DNA from: Oscheius dolichura
Lineage: Eukaryota; Nematoda; Chromadorea; Rhabditida; Rhabditidae
Assembly: GCA_932521035.1 (NCBI GenBank)
Contig: OW051492.1
Location: 9,486,001-9,550,000 of the forward strand
DNA length: 64,000 nt
Reading direction: 5' to 3'
The position numbers were made by a program, and so were the translations under genes. Below are positions 33,592-44,267 of the stretch, piece by piece. The notes under the pieces are model-generated. The model was not told where the DNA came from. It worked only from the letters and a program-made list of their open reading frames with translations, and ran no database searches. The first letter of the stretch is position 1; every line of letters begins with the position of its first letter.

Positions 33592-33637
33592 CATTTTTAT
33601 TACAATTCATACGAACTATATAGTGGCACAATTACAG
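33592..33637 (+). repeat. 5' boundary of the kinase duplication
   Basis: TTTCATTTTTATTACAATTC and ATACGAACTATATAGTGGCA precede both kinase copies (30097 and 33592). Upstream of this the two loci are unrelated, which sets the left breakpoint. Confidence 0.8.
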
Positions 33638-34608
33638 ATGGGACTTAGGGAATGGTTTGGATGGGGAACACCACCTGCTCCAGCACGGCCAACACCTAGC
33701 AAGAAACTTCAAAGCACCAAAGGCACCTATGAAATCGGCTCGAAACTTGGACAAGGTGGCATGGGAGAAGTCTACAAGGCTCGTTTTACTTCCAAAGATG
33801 GCAAGACAATGGACGTGGCGTTGAAGAAAATGAAATTCGATTCATCAACGTATGCTCTCTGTAAAAGAGAAGTCGAGCTGATGGCGAATATATCTGACTC
33901 CGAGACCAGCGATAACAATGTGAAGATGTACGATGGATTCTCTTCCAATCTCGAAGTAAACACGCTCTGTATTGCAATGGAATACTGCGAGCAAGGCGAT
34001 CTGGCCGGGAGAATCAAGAAGATGGAAAACAGTGGCCAGCAATTCGAGCAAAAACTCATCTATGCGTACATGTATGACATTGCGAATGGCATAGATGAGC
34101 TTCATGTGAAACATGGGATTGTTCACCGGGACATCAAACCACAGAATATTTTGATCTCCTTCGATTGGCCTTCGTCGAGCGGACCAAAGAGAGAGGTGCT
34201 CAAAATATCAGACTATGGAATATGCAAGCTGGCGAACATCGTTGCCGAAACGGCCGGTCCAACAAATACTCTTATTATGACACCGTTCTACGCTGCTCCC
34301 GAACAATTGGCCCATTATGCCTGCGACAAGTCAGCTGATATCTGGGCCATTGGAATGATCTTCTATGAGCTGTGCATGTGTCCAACGAGCATGGACTCAA
34401 TTGCAGCAGACGTTAGACAGAAGGTGAAGCAGGGAAGGAAGCTTGTATTGCCGTCCAGGTTTCCTCAGAAGGTAACGAAATGAAAAATAAAAAGCAGAAA
34501 GTTTCATTTCAGGACAATGACTGGCTGAACAAGATGCTCAAGCAAAATCCCAAAGACCGCATCCGCTCAGCAGATGTCTACAGCACCGCTAGGGGAAGGG
34601 AGTGGTAG
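33638..34608 (+). CDS. Protein kinase, copy B
   Basis: Two exons (33638-34471, 34513-34608) give 309 aa with a 41 bp intron. It is the near-identical twin of the gene at 30143. Motifs: LGQGGMGEVYKARF (glycine loop), VALKKMKF (Lys), EYCEQGDLAGRI (hinge region), HGIVHRDIKPQNIL, SDYGIC (DFG replaced by DYG, Gly kept), YAAPEQLAHYACDKSADIWA and NPKDRI (alpha-I region). The intact Gly-rich loop and DYG suggest a working Ser/Thr kinase; the eIF2-alpha/NEK-like EYCEQGDL hinge does not settle a subfamily. ATG abuts an ATTACAG acceptor. AATAAA is at 34615-34620. Compared with copy A it retains ETAGPTN before the activation segment, so B looks closer to the ancestral form. Confidence 0.88.
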
Positions 34609-35637
34609 CCACACAATAAACTCTGGCCATCTTCTTGTGTGATTTTTCCAAAGCGATTGTTTTGTTAATAAACTCTAATGGGACTGATTCGAACATTTCT
34701 ACATTTCGAAAGTCCAGAAAACAAAAAGAGCCTAAATTTTTGACCAAGTAAGGAGGCTTCGGCTTTGGGGATTTTGACTTACCAAATTTTGACCAAGAAA
34801 AGGACTAACTTGTAAGTAAAGGCCTAATCCAAGCCTTGTCCGAACTGGCCTAATTTAATCCAGGCCTATTCCGGCCTAGACTTCCGGGACCTAGGCCTAA
34901 AACTCACATTTGGGCTTAGCGAATACCCCCGTGAAATTCCCAAAAGTATATTTCTGGCGTTTGCTGCTGTCAAGACGATCCAAAGTTCAGATTTTTTGAA
35001 TTTGTTCCGATGTTTGGCAACCGTTTCTCAATTTCGAGACGGGGTATTTGTTATTGAGAAAGGAGTGCGAGTGCACTTTCGGAGGATAGCCACCAAATGA
35101 TAGGATTAACATGTTATTATTTATTGATTCACCGACTAGACGACTTCGACTTCCTTCGTCTTTGTTCTTGTCCCATATCCCGTCTTCGAAACGATTAATT
35201 CGAATATTTTTTGTTCAGATTGACCGGTCAAATGAGAGAGAAGCAGAAAGTTTCGACCGTTTGATCTTTTTCGACTGTCAAATTTTGATCCGAAAAGAGA
35301 ATGCCTAGGGGCAGGTGTAACATCGTCTGACGAAGGCTGGGCAGGAGAATACCGTGCTGGAGAAGGGGGAGTCGGCTCTGGAGGAAGGGGGGCCGAGCAC
35401 GGTCAAGCTGAAGGCTTGTTTCTTAATAATCTGTGAAGGTAGCCGGCTAAAACTGTTGTGATCCTAATTGCCGGCTAAAAATTACAATGTCCAAACACTG
35501 GCAAACGCGACAGCCGCAACAATTTCCGTTTCTTATCAAAGTCTCCCTTATCAAGGACGACGTTGCCTGCCTCTTCCCTTGTTCAAATCGACTTTTCCCA
35601 TTTCTCAACCTTTCCATAAACTATTTCAGCTACTCTA
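34609..35637. other. Intergenic; duplicated flank and shared repeat
   Basis: The first ~290 bp repeat the copy A flank, with 15 extra bases (GACTTACCAAATTTT type). At 35216-35295 lies the repeat shared with 12177-12270. No gene is supported. Confidence 0.5.
35216..35295 (+). repeat. Repeat shared with 12177-12270
   Basis: CAGATTGACCGGTCAAATGA, GAGAGAAGCAGAAAGTTT and TCGACCGTTTGATCTTTTTC match the copy in the MGNRQS gene intron at about 90 percent by eye. Confidence 0.8.
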
Positions 35638-37364
35638 ATGGCAACTAATCCTTCTGAAGCGAATATCCACCCGACAGAAGATGGTTTGAGTTGCATACGA
35701 AATGACTTTTCAGGGAGATTGAAAGAAGTATCCGACAAGCAACAAGGGGGTGAGAAATCATTGAAACCTTTTAGAACTCGAGAGGAATTTCAGTTTCCGA
35801 TGCTATAACGGCTTTACAAGAGGGCATCGCAGAGATTTCTCACAAAAGTCAGCCAGATCTAATACTTTTCAGTGTTACTAATGTTTAGTTGGGAGGATGG
35901 AAGGAAAACAAAGTGAAGATCACCTTACAATCCTGGCGAGACCCGTTCCTTTGGAAGAAAAAAGACAATTGATCCCAGGACAAGTGGATAAGGGAACGGT
36001 GGGGTATTGGGGAATAGAATAATTAACATTCTTTTAGATTTTGGTCCTTGGAGGAGTAAAAGATAACAGAGGAACAGATGAAATGGTCATTTTGAAAGAA
36101 GACAAATGGTTCGAATTGGCATTGAAATTACCGAAAGTACTTGATGCCGGAGGTGCAGTATATATGGATGGAGAGATCTATATATTCGGTGGTGTGGGCA
36201 TGGAGAAAGAATTATACAAATTGGATAACAAAACATTGGAATGGATACGATTGGCCGATATGAATGAGGGACGACTGTATATTTCAAATAGTAATGTGGA
36301 ATGGAATGGATCTATCTGGGTGTTTGGAGGATGGAATTTGAAAAGTGTGGAACGATATCATCCGAAGGAGAACAAATGGATTAAAATGCCGTAAGTTGAA
36401 CACTTTCCCAAATTTTTCTCTTCTGCTCTGTTTCCAACGGCCGGTTTTCAATTACGGGACCATTTGGGAACTTGGCGAGCGAAATGTGCCTGTTTCGAAA
36501 TCTCAATCTAGAATTTAGGCGTTTTTGTTCGCGAAAATGCCAAATGGCCCCGTAGTTGAAACCCCGGTAGTTGGAAAAAAGACCAAAATAAAACTAGACT
36601 TGGACGAGTAAAGGAATTATTAGAGCGAGACGTGATCACGAGTCTGTCTCGCGACCAAACAAGATCCACACCTGGGCTGTGCGGGATTCCCGTCCCTTTT
36701 CATTTTGGGTTTTGGGCAGGATGAGTCCCGTCCCGTCCCGTTTTGAAAATGGTCATCCCGCACAGCCCTGATCCACACTCAAGACGAGGTTCGTCTCTCA
36801 AACGAGATGATACAACATCTGATACAAGGCTCAATCAGGGCTAATCACTATTTTAGGGACATGAAATATTCGCGAATGGGTGCAGCTGCAGCAGTTCATA
36901 ATTGCAAATTCATTGTCTATGGTGGATTTGATCACCCAAATTGGTTGAAAAGTGTGGAATGTTTCGACCCGGAGAGTGGTGTCTGGACGGAGATGAATTA
37001 TATGCCAACACCTCTTTTCTCCCATTCTCTCGTTTCTTATGGAAATAATCTCATTTTAATGGGAGGTCATGATGGAAAGACAGATGTCAATACTGTACTG
37101 GAAGTGAGTAATCTAGAAGGAAAAGGAACATGGAAAGAACTGCCGCCAATGGGACAACCTCGATGTGCCTTTTCTGCAGCAGTCCTTGACAATGAGATTT
37201 TTGTAATTGGAGGATATGAAATAGGCAAATCTCTCGATAAAACTGAAATATTTAATGGAAAAAGCTGGAGACAGGGTCCCCAGTTTCCCAACGAGTGCAG
37301 TAATATGTCTTCAATTGTTATTCCCCGCCATTTGGCCGATATCCTTTCTAATTCCACAGAGTAA
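35638..37364 (+). CDS. Kelch-repeat protein
   Basis: Five exons (35638-35749, 35794-35847, 35889-35998, 36038-36390, 36857-37364) join in phase to 378 aa. After about 90 residues without a recognised domain, six kelch-like blades follow: ILVLGGVKDNRGTDE, IYIFGGVGMEKELYKLD with LEWIRLADM, IWVFGGWNLKSVERYHP with NKWIKMP, FIVYGGFDHPNWLKSVECFD with SGVWTEM, LILMGGHDGKTDVNTVLEVS and IFVIGGYEIGKSLDKTEIF. A blade of this kind usually binds a protein partner, for example as a cullin-3 substrate receptor, but no BTB or BACK domain is visible here. A TATTTCAG acceptor lies 8 nt before the ATG. AATAAA is at 37379-37384. Intron 4 (466 bp) contains inverted repeats. Confidence 0.88.
36440..36780. repeat. 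Inverted repeats in kelch gene intron 4
   Basis: Two nested structures are seen. TTCAATTACGGGACCATTTG (36448) pairs with CAAATGGCCCCGTAGTTGAA (36541). Also GGGCTGTGCGGGATTCCCGT (36673) pairs with ATGGTCATCCCGCACAGCCC (36749). Both look like small fold-back elements. Confidence 0.75.
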
Positions 37365-38317
37365 TCCCCTATTAAACAAATAAATCTTTCCCTCCATTTA
37401 AAGTATTCCTATTCAAGAGGATTCATTTCAAAAATTGTTGAAAATGTGGTGTTTTGTGTTTTTTGATTCTTATCTAAAGCTACGCAACCGTAGCAGAAGC
37501 GTTGTCGCAATAATGTTTGTGTGGTTTGTACCGTGAAATTTATTTGTAACGGAATTTCAAGTCGACGATAAGAATTGTTATTATAGTAGGGTGATGGACT
37601 AGATTTGCCCAGTTTTTATGGAAGACGCCCTTGTGGAAGGGGCGCCTTGGCCGGCCGGCGGCCGGCCGACGCCCCCGTTTTGTGTTGGCGGAGGCTCCGC
37701 GTTAGAGTCTCCCCCGTTCCGTTGGTTTTGGTCGAGATCCCCGGCTTTGACAAAACGAAAAGCTTAGCCATTCTGACCGCTAGCTGACCAAATCTGGCTG
37801 GCTATGGAAGAAGGGCTTAACTTTGGTAAAGTGCTGTCGATTCGTCACTGTTACGCGCCAGAGCTTAGCAAAAAATAAACCGCCAATACGCCAAGAAGCG
37901 CCATCGAATGAGCCTACTCCCACCGCGCTAGCTCAAAAAACGTACACACGTTCTTTTGAATATTAATTTTGGAAATTTAAAAGCTTGCTTCCTCTTCACT
38001 CCCTCACTTTCAAAAAAATCTAAAAGTGTAGTTCGACGCAGAAAAAGTTATCGGTTCGAATGAGCCTACTCTCGACTCCCTCACTCAAAAAAAGTTGTGG
38101 GTTACAAATCCCATTTTGTTATAACCAAGTGACTAAAACTTACCCTAGAAGATTGTTTTGAGCAGTAATAACAACGGCAGCCAGAGTTTCAAACAATTAA
38201 TGCATATTTATTATTGGCGCGAAATTTGAAACGTTTGCGCGCCAAGGATTACCAGATAAAAAAAGGAAGTAGAGAACACGAAAGAGAGAACACAATTCAC
38301 ACCAGCCAGCCCTTTAT
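37365..38317. other. Intergenic
   Basis: No gene is supported. A palindromic GC-rich stretch GGCCGGCCGGCGGCCGGCCG lies at about 37650. Near 38214 there is a short fragment (GCGCGAAATTTGAAACG, GCGCGCCAAGGATTACC) of the family D right end. Confidence 0.45.
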
Positions 38318-39034
38318 TCATTCATTTTTCTTGTCGTCGTCCTCCTCCTTCTCGCTCTCCTTCTTAGCCTCCTTCTTCTCTTCTTTCTTTTCTTCCTTCT
38401 TCTCCTCGGCCTTCTCCTCCTTCTTGACGCCGTCCTTCTTGCTCTTCTCCTTCTTCTCGCTCTTCTTACTCTTCTTGCTCTTCTTCGACTTCTTCGACTT
38501 GACCTTCTCGTCCTTCTTCTCTTCGGTCTTCTTCTCCTCCACCTTGTCCTCCTTCTTCTCGTCTTCCTTCTTTTCGTCGACCTTCTTCTCCGGGGTGGCA
38601 GGGGTTCCAGTGGCGGGGGTACCAGCGTCCTCCTTCTTCTCCTCTTCTTTCTTCACCTCGACTTGCTCCTCCTTTTTCTCCTCCTTCTTCTCGCTCTTCT
38701 TGCTCTTCCTGCTCTTCTTGCTCTTCTTGCTCTCCTCCCTCGCGGTGGCCATCTCCTCCTCCTTCTTCTCTTCCTCCTTCTTCTCCTCCTCCTTGTCCTC
38801 CTTCTTTTCTTCTTCCTTCTTCTCGCTGGCCGAAGCGCCAGCAGCGCCGGCATCAGGGGCGTCATCCTTCTTCTCAGCAACCGGGGGAGGAGGAGGAACC
38901 GACGGCTCGTTCGAGAGAGCCGAGCTGGGAGGCTTCCTGGCCGGGCCGGCCTTCTTCTTCTTTCCGCCACAGCCAGCCAGTGAAAATGCTAACAGCAACA
39001 GCTGCGAGGCGATGAAAATGGCAATGTAGATCAT
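38318..39034 (-). CDS. Secreted Lys/Glu-rich low-complexity protein
   Basis: A single open frame of 238 codons (CDS stop near 38318) with no intron needed. MIYIAIFIASQLLLLAFSLA is a signal peptide. A Gly/Lys/Pro segment and PSVPPPPPVAEKK follow, and then about 170 residues made almost only of E, K, D and S: blocks of KKEEEKKEE alternate with KSKKSKKSEKK runs and a short AGTPATGTPATPEKK insert. Such charged repeats occur in nematode secreted and chromatin-associated proteins without a known function. The ATG sits about 70 bp downstream of a minus-strand TATATAAGG at 39102-39110, supporting a real promoter. The opposite strand also reads as a long Ser/Phe frame, which is a shadow. No function can be given. 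Confidence 0.75.
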   Translation of the reverse strand: MIYIAIFIASQLLLLAFSLAGCGGKKKKAGPARKPPSSALSNEPSVPPPPPVAEKKDDAPDAGAAGASASEKKEEEKKEDKEEEKKEEEKKEEEMATAREESKKSKKSRKSKKSEKKEEKKEEQVEVKKEEEKKEDAGTPATGTPATPEKKVDEKKEDEKKEDKVEEKKTEEKKDEKVKSKKSKKSKKSKKSEKKEKSKKDGVKKEEKAEEKKEEKKEEKKEAKKESEKEEDDDKKNE

Positions 39035-39101
39035 ATTTCTGCTGCTTGACCGAGTAGTAAAGGCGCAAAGGCACCGAATGGCTAATCCTGGCTGGCGGCA
39101 G

Positions 39102-39110
39102 CCTTATATA
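39102..39110 (-). promoter_or_regulatory. TATA box of the Lys/Glu-rich gene
   Basis: CCTTATATA on the plus strand, read as TATATAAGG on the minus strand, about 70 bp upstream of the ATG at 39034. Confidence 0.6.
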
Positions 39111-39302
39111 GCTGTTTTCCCGGCGTTACTTCGTTTCATCTGGTAATTTCCAGTTTTCTACCGTTTGTTTAACGAGAAACATCTCCAGGTTAAACAGTAA
39201 AAGGGATTAACCTCTTCTCTCCCGGAAATCCGAAAAGGACTCGCCACGATCCGCGTATAAAACCTTAAAATGTAAAACATAGTAGGTAGGAACTATTCTG
39301 TC

Positions 39303-39424
39303 TTGTAGAGCAGATCGCGAGCTACATTTGACACCAAAAAAGTCGACATTTCAAAATCCGAATGGCGCGCAATTTGAAAAATTCCAGAGAAGTGCGCGCC
39401 AAGGATTACGGTAGCGCGCAAAAT
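39303..39424 (+). repeat. Family D repeat
   Basis: GTAGAGCAGATCGCGAGCTA CATTTG, then ATGGCGCGCAATTTGAAAAA and GTGCGCGCCAAGGATTACGG TAGCG. Further copies lie at 43165, 43340 and 43899, with a partial copy at 41853. Confidence 0.85.
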
Positions 39425-39554
39425 GGCAATATCTCCAATTTTCAGCCATTTTTGATTTTTTTTTCCATAGAATGATATAATATATTTATTTTACAGTATA
39501 ATCTCTCAATAATGTGATTAATTTGATGCCTTAGCTCTGGTCAACTCCTGTAAT

Positions 39555-42500
39555 TTAGCCTCTCTCCTGGCTAGAAAGACGATTAGCTGAATAGGTTGCA
39601 TTAGAGATGGCGGAGCTTCTTCCCACGTGGAAGATACGCTTAATATCGGAGCGGATCGTCTTGTTCAGCAGCAGGTAGACATATGCCGGGATACCGTGTC
39701 CCGCCTGCCAGCACATATGGCCGACGAGGATCAGCCAGATGGGAATCACGAAGAATTGCATATAGACATAGATCAGGGAGGCGATCAGGTTCGCTAGGCA
39801 GATCAGCGTTGATTGCAACATTATCTAGAAAAAAATATGCAATTTTTGGTACTAGAAACGTTTCTGTAATAGCCCGCCAGGGGTGTAAACAGCGGGCGGC
39901 GCGCGTTGGATGAAATTCGCTGAACAAAATTGAAAGTTGGCATTTTTCTCTCATTTTTTGATATTCTTATAATTTTTAAATGGATTATTGTTGTTCAGCA
40001 TAAAATTCTGAATATTTTTATATCAAAAAATATAAATTAAAAGCACTTACAGAGCGTTGAACCTTGCTTATGTTCGAAATTCCACCAATACTGTACTTAT
40101 GGGCGAGGAGAAGTGAAAGGACGACATAGAGAAGGCAGGTGACCACGACGACGGAGAGATTATTTACGGTATGAGGATAGTTGTAGAACTGGAACATTAC
40201 TGTAGTCATTTTTTATAGAAATGAACGGCGCAGGCTCCCAAATCTTCAATTCTTCCCATGGGCACATTCAAATTGATTCAGGACGCGTGTATCTCAATGT
40301 TTTGTAATGGAATAATTTTATAAATTAGTGCATCTTATAGAGAAAATTCTGGGCTACATTTTGCTATTAAAATCGCTTTATAAAGTGCCAAAAAAAGTGG
40401 CAAATTTCTCAAAAATGCCGCGAAATACCAAATTTGACTCCTCGTCCAAAAAGACAAACCATAGCCATTTCCTCCTCCGTTCTTGTAATAAATGGCGAGA
40501 AAAACCAGGCAGTCATTTTTGAATTGAAGAGGGCAGGCGGCGTGTAGAAAATAAAATACAGAGTGTAGAAAATAGGTAGCGAGACCCAGACATAGGTGAA
40601 GTACCCTCCAAAAATCTGAAAAGGGGATTTTTAGAGGATTGGACGGGGAAAACAGACCTTGTCATTGAAAAAGGGGTTCCACAGGTCGCAGATTCGGTTC
40701 AGGACCAGGATAAAACAACAGAGACACGCGCCACACCAGAGTCCTGAAGGGAAAAACTGGTTGAGGGTACTGTAGGCACTCGTTTCAGGGCAAATCGGTT
40801 GTTTTCTTCCATTATTCTGGGATTTCTAGCTTTTCTTGAATTGTTTTTGTCATTTAATACACCTTTTCTAGTATTTTTACAGTAAGAAAAGTCAAAAATG
40901 CCAAGAATAAGCCCAAGAATGCCCTGGATACGGTAAAAGCCCAATGAAGAACACTCGACCATTTTCTTTCAATTTTTCACGAATTCTTTAGATTGTTTCT
41001 TACTTTATTCATATTTCTGGAACCAGGTTACCGTAGAAGAACAGTACTTTCCATTAATTCCAGTTTAAAAAAGGCAAATTCCAATTTGACGCGGAGGGAG
41101 GCCCAGGTTACGGTTGAAGAGGCGGCGGTGGAAAAGTTGACCCTTTTCCAGGGTCTGTTCCGATTTTTCCAAATTTTCTAGCTTCTCCACCTTCCTTATA
41201 TTGTTTTAAACCATTTGAACCATTATTTTTAACCTTATTTACATAAATTATTTAAAAAAATGGAATTATCCCATTCAACGACATTTCTACGAGATAATTT
41301 CATTGCCGCCCCCCTAGGGAAATACATTATTATCTCTCTTTTTGGTGTCTGAACTTTTCGTTCTTGGTTTTTGTTTTTTCCTGCGAATTGTGGAGGAACT
41401 TTCCCATTCCCTTGGTTGTTTTGAGCCGTGAGACGCCTGGGAGGGGGGAAGAGGAGGCGATACCCACCTACTGCTAAACATCCTGTGATGTACGTCAGGT
41501 CCGGAGCGGTACAATAACAGCCTCCGATGAACCACAGTACTCCAGTCACGAGAGAATTGACGCCAATGGCTAGCATATCGTAGATTCCTGAAAGGAAGTC
41601 AGTTACAGAAAACGCGCGCCCTTCTCAGGCTACTGTAGCATTACTAATTCAATTTGTTGCTAATCTGACATTTGTATCTTGTAGATAAGAATTTTCTGAA
41701 CCACTTTAAACCAAAAAATTATTGAAACCCATGGAAAAGGGTCTATGAATGACCAAAAATGAAAAAGTAGCGGAGATGCTGTTATTATTCCGACTTCTAG
41801 TCCATTTCCGCCTTTAGAAAGATTATTTAACGGGAAGCAAATATATCTAGGTTGTAGAGCAGATTGTGCTGAGCATTTTAAGTAAAAAATTTGATGAAAA
41901 ATGTGAAAAGATTACGGTAGACGGGCTGAAATGAAGAGAATGGGTATAGCGCGCGGATTTTTCGAATTTTCCGCCGATTTTAGGGTCTTCAACAGATCGG
42001 AAGCAACTTAAAATTATCAGAAACAGCTCCTCTACAAGGTGATTATAGTGTCAACGAGCTTTTTTTCAGGCGAGACGAGCTCTTCTTCGCTCCAATTAGT
42101 CTGACTCGGCCGGGGCTTATTTTAACCCGCTCTTTCTTCACCTATACCCCCCTAATGAGCCAGCAAAGAGCAAAAAACGTACCGAGAAGAAGCATAAAAG
42201 TGTAACAGAGATTACTTTTTCTCAATCTCCACATGGATGTCATCACGAAAGTGTAGACGATCTCTGTAGTGATCCCATAAGTGAGGAAGCCAATCCCCAA
42301 AGAGTAGGAGACTTGTCCCTCGGCGTACCATTGCTCTTTTGTCATGTTCACGACACTGAAATAAAGAAAATGAAGCTATATACTATATTTCCATGTTTGG
42401 ATTACCGTAATCCCTCAAAACAGGGCGCGACAGCACAAAGCGCGCGTCGTAACCGTGCTCCATTCTAAAACGCTCCTAATCTATATTATTATATATTCAT

Positions 42501-42735
42501 TTTCTATGATTTTTTTCTTTATTTCTATGATGTTCACAACGTGGAGATTACTGTAAAAAAAGAAAAATAGAAAAAAAACCTAGAAATAATCGAAAAAACT
42601 GAAGGAAAATGCCGTCTGATGGGTTGTTAGAATGGAGCGCGGTTACAGGGCGCGTAAGCTGGATACTGTAGCTTACCTGCAACTGTAGTTGGGAACTTGC
42701 TCTGCTCGAAACCCATAGCGTATATATTTTTCCAT
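39555..42735 (-). CDS. Serpentine receptor class T (srt) chemoreceptor
   Basis: Seven exons (42677-42735, 42183-42355, 41468-41587, 40658-40743, 40460-40615, 40051-40188, 39555-39824) join in phase to 333 aa, the usual srt length. Family marks are NMTKEQWYAEGQVSYSLGIG FLTYG at the N-terminus, then TM1 with YTFMLLLG, GIYDMLAIGVNSLVTGVLW, CYCTAPDLTYITG, LWCGACLCCFILVLNRICDL, LPIFYTLYFIFYTPPALFNS, YNYPHTVNNLSVVVVTCLLY and the conserved C-terminal HGIPAYVYLLLNKTIRSDI. These receptors are expressed in chemosensory neurons and signal through G proteins. The long introns contain family A and C repeats (intron 1 holds the MITE at 42440, intron 6 the family C copy). The donor of exon 3 was chosen at GTAG/GTGGG to keep the frame. 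No lesion is visible. Confidence 0.88.
39878..40026 (+). repeat. Family C repeat (srt gene intron 6)
   Basis: GTAAACAGCGGGCGGCGCGC, GGATGAAATTCGCTGAACAA, AATGGATTATTGTTGTTCAG and AAATTCTGAATATTTT, opposite in orientation to the gene. Confidence 0.85.
41853..41925 (+). repeat. Family D repeat, partial and decayed
   Basis: TTGTAGAGCAGATTGTGCTG followed by AAAAGATTACGGTAGACGG; the middle is degraded. It lies in an srt gene intron. Confidence 0.55.
42440..42654. repeat. Family A MITE (srt gene intron 1)
   Basis: GCGCGCGTCGTAACCGTGCT CCATTC ... TTCACAACGTGGAGATTACT ... GTTAGAATGGAGCGCGGTTA. Confidence 0.9.
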
Positions 42736-43164
42736 TTCTGATGACGCTGGAGATGAAAATGAGCCAAATGAGGTAGAGGATATCAGGGAGACAGGAAATG
42801 CCTGCAATGGTTGAATAATTGGAAAAATAGTCTCTCCTCGTCTATTTTATACGTGACATAATCAACCCGCGGTAATCAAATCCCACGAGGGAATTGGCGA
42901 CCTTTTTGAACTTTTCTTCTTCCCAACGGAGATCATGAGGGTCACACCTCGGATAACACATAACAGATTACTACTAATTCCTGTGGTAATCTAATTTCTT
43001 AGCCAGAGGACGCAGTTATTTTCGCTTGTGCAAAAAAAAAAGAAAGTCACCGACTGAGAGAACGAGCAAAAAACAAGCACTTGTACTCTGCTGCATACAA
43101 TACCGGCTTTAAAGGATTGTAGAATTCTACAGTATTCTTACCAATTGATGATTTATAGTTTATT

Positions 43165-43276
43165 TTATAGAGCACATCAAGATCTACATTTTGGTACCAA
43201 AAAGGTGCAAAATTCGAAAATTAGACGGCGCCAAAATTTGAAAATCTCCGAAAAGACCTCGCCAAGGACTACGGTA
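43165..43276 (+). repeat. Family D repeat
   Basis: TAGAGCACATCAAGATCTAC ATTTTGGTACC ... GACGGCGCCAAAATTTGAAA ... CGCCAAGGACTACGGTAGCG. Confidence 0.85.
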
Positions 43277-43339
43277 GCGTGAAAACGAGTACTAACCTAC
43301 AGTATACCAGATAATTAGAAATCTAAATATTACATTTTG

Positions 43340-43445
43340 TAGAGCACGTCAAGGGCTACATTTTGAAACCAAAAATTGTGAAATTTCTGACCCAAACGGC
43401 GCCAAATTTGAAAATTTCAGGAAGGCGCGCGCTAAGGACTACGGT
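43340..43445 (+). repeat. Family D repeat
   Basis: GTAGAGCACGTCAAGGGCTA CATTTTG ... ACGGCGCCAAATTTGAAAAT ... GCTAAGGACTACGGTAGC. Same orientation as the copy 65 bp upstream. Confidence 0.85.
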
Positions 43446-43898
43446 AGCCTATAAAAGTACAGTAATATCATAGTTTTCCAAGGTTTTTTAATCATTTTTT
43501 CAGCAGATTGTAAGTTTTTATATCAGTAGGGCAACTTCAGTGATAGACAGCTTAAAATTATGATATTCTTGTTTTCATGTTTGGCACTTATATACCCGCG
43601 TAGCAGGCGTACTCTTTTCCCCTAATCCGTTCACTGAATCATTTTGTTCCCATAAACTCGAGACAAGCGAAAACACGTACGCCTACGTAGGTCTCGTCGT
43701 ATCACCTGAACATCTCTACTCTTTCTACTTTGCAAGCTGGGGATTATCCTACCCCCGAAGTTTGCGGGTCAAAGACTAAAACACCGGACAAAGAAGTAGT
43801 ATACTTCAAGTCTACTGGGTTTAGAGGATGATGCAGATTCCCGGGCGCTCTGAGAATTGGAAACTATGATTAATCCAAACGATATATACTCTATCTTG

Positions 43899-44012
43899 TA
43901 GAGCACGTCAAGAGCTACATTTAGACTTTAATAATTATAAAATTTGAAAATAGAAACGCCGCGAAATTTGAAAAATACCACAGAGCGCACGCCTAGGGTT
44001 ACTGTAGCGCAC
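43899..44012 (+). repeat. Family D repeat
   Basis: TTGTAGAGCACGTCAAGAGC TACATTT ... GCCGCGAAATTTGAAAAATA ... GCCTAGGGTTACTGTAGCG. Confidence 0.85.
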
Positions 44013-44267
44013 CAATGCACGGTAATTCGTTATTTTTAACCATTTTTCTTTATTTTTTCGAATTATAATATTCGTTATAAGCTATTTTTAATGTTAAGTG
44101 GTCACAAGTTGAGTAAATTGCTCAAGAGTCCGTAAAATCCGAAAATTTTCAACCTACCGTAAGTTGCTGGCTCTAAACTCCTTTTTCAACATTTCCTGGT
44201 TATTTTTTTATGTATTTTTTATTAGAAACATTTTTATTAAATAAAAATCAATGTTTTTATTGTTATT

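Larger units (their letters stand above)
42736..44267. other. Intergenic, family D cluster
   Basis: Three family D copies (43165-43276, 43340-43445, 43899-44012) occur within about 850 bp. The remainder shows no coding sequence. Confidence 0.55.

Noticed and set aside
38214-39029. Long plus-strand Ser/Phe frame opposite the Lys/Glu-rich gene
   Set aside because: It is the complement of the KKEE repeats; the minus strand has a signal peptide and TATA box.
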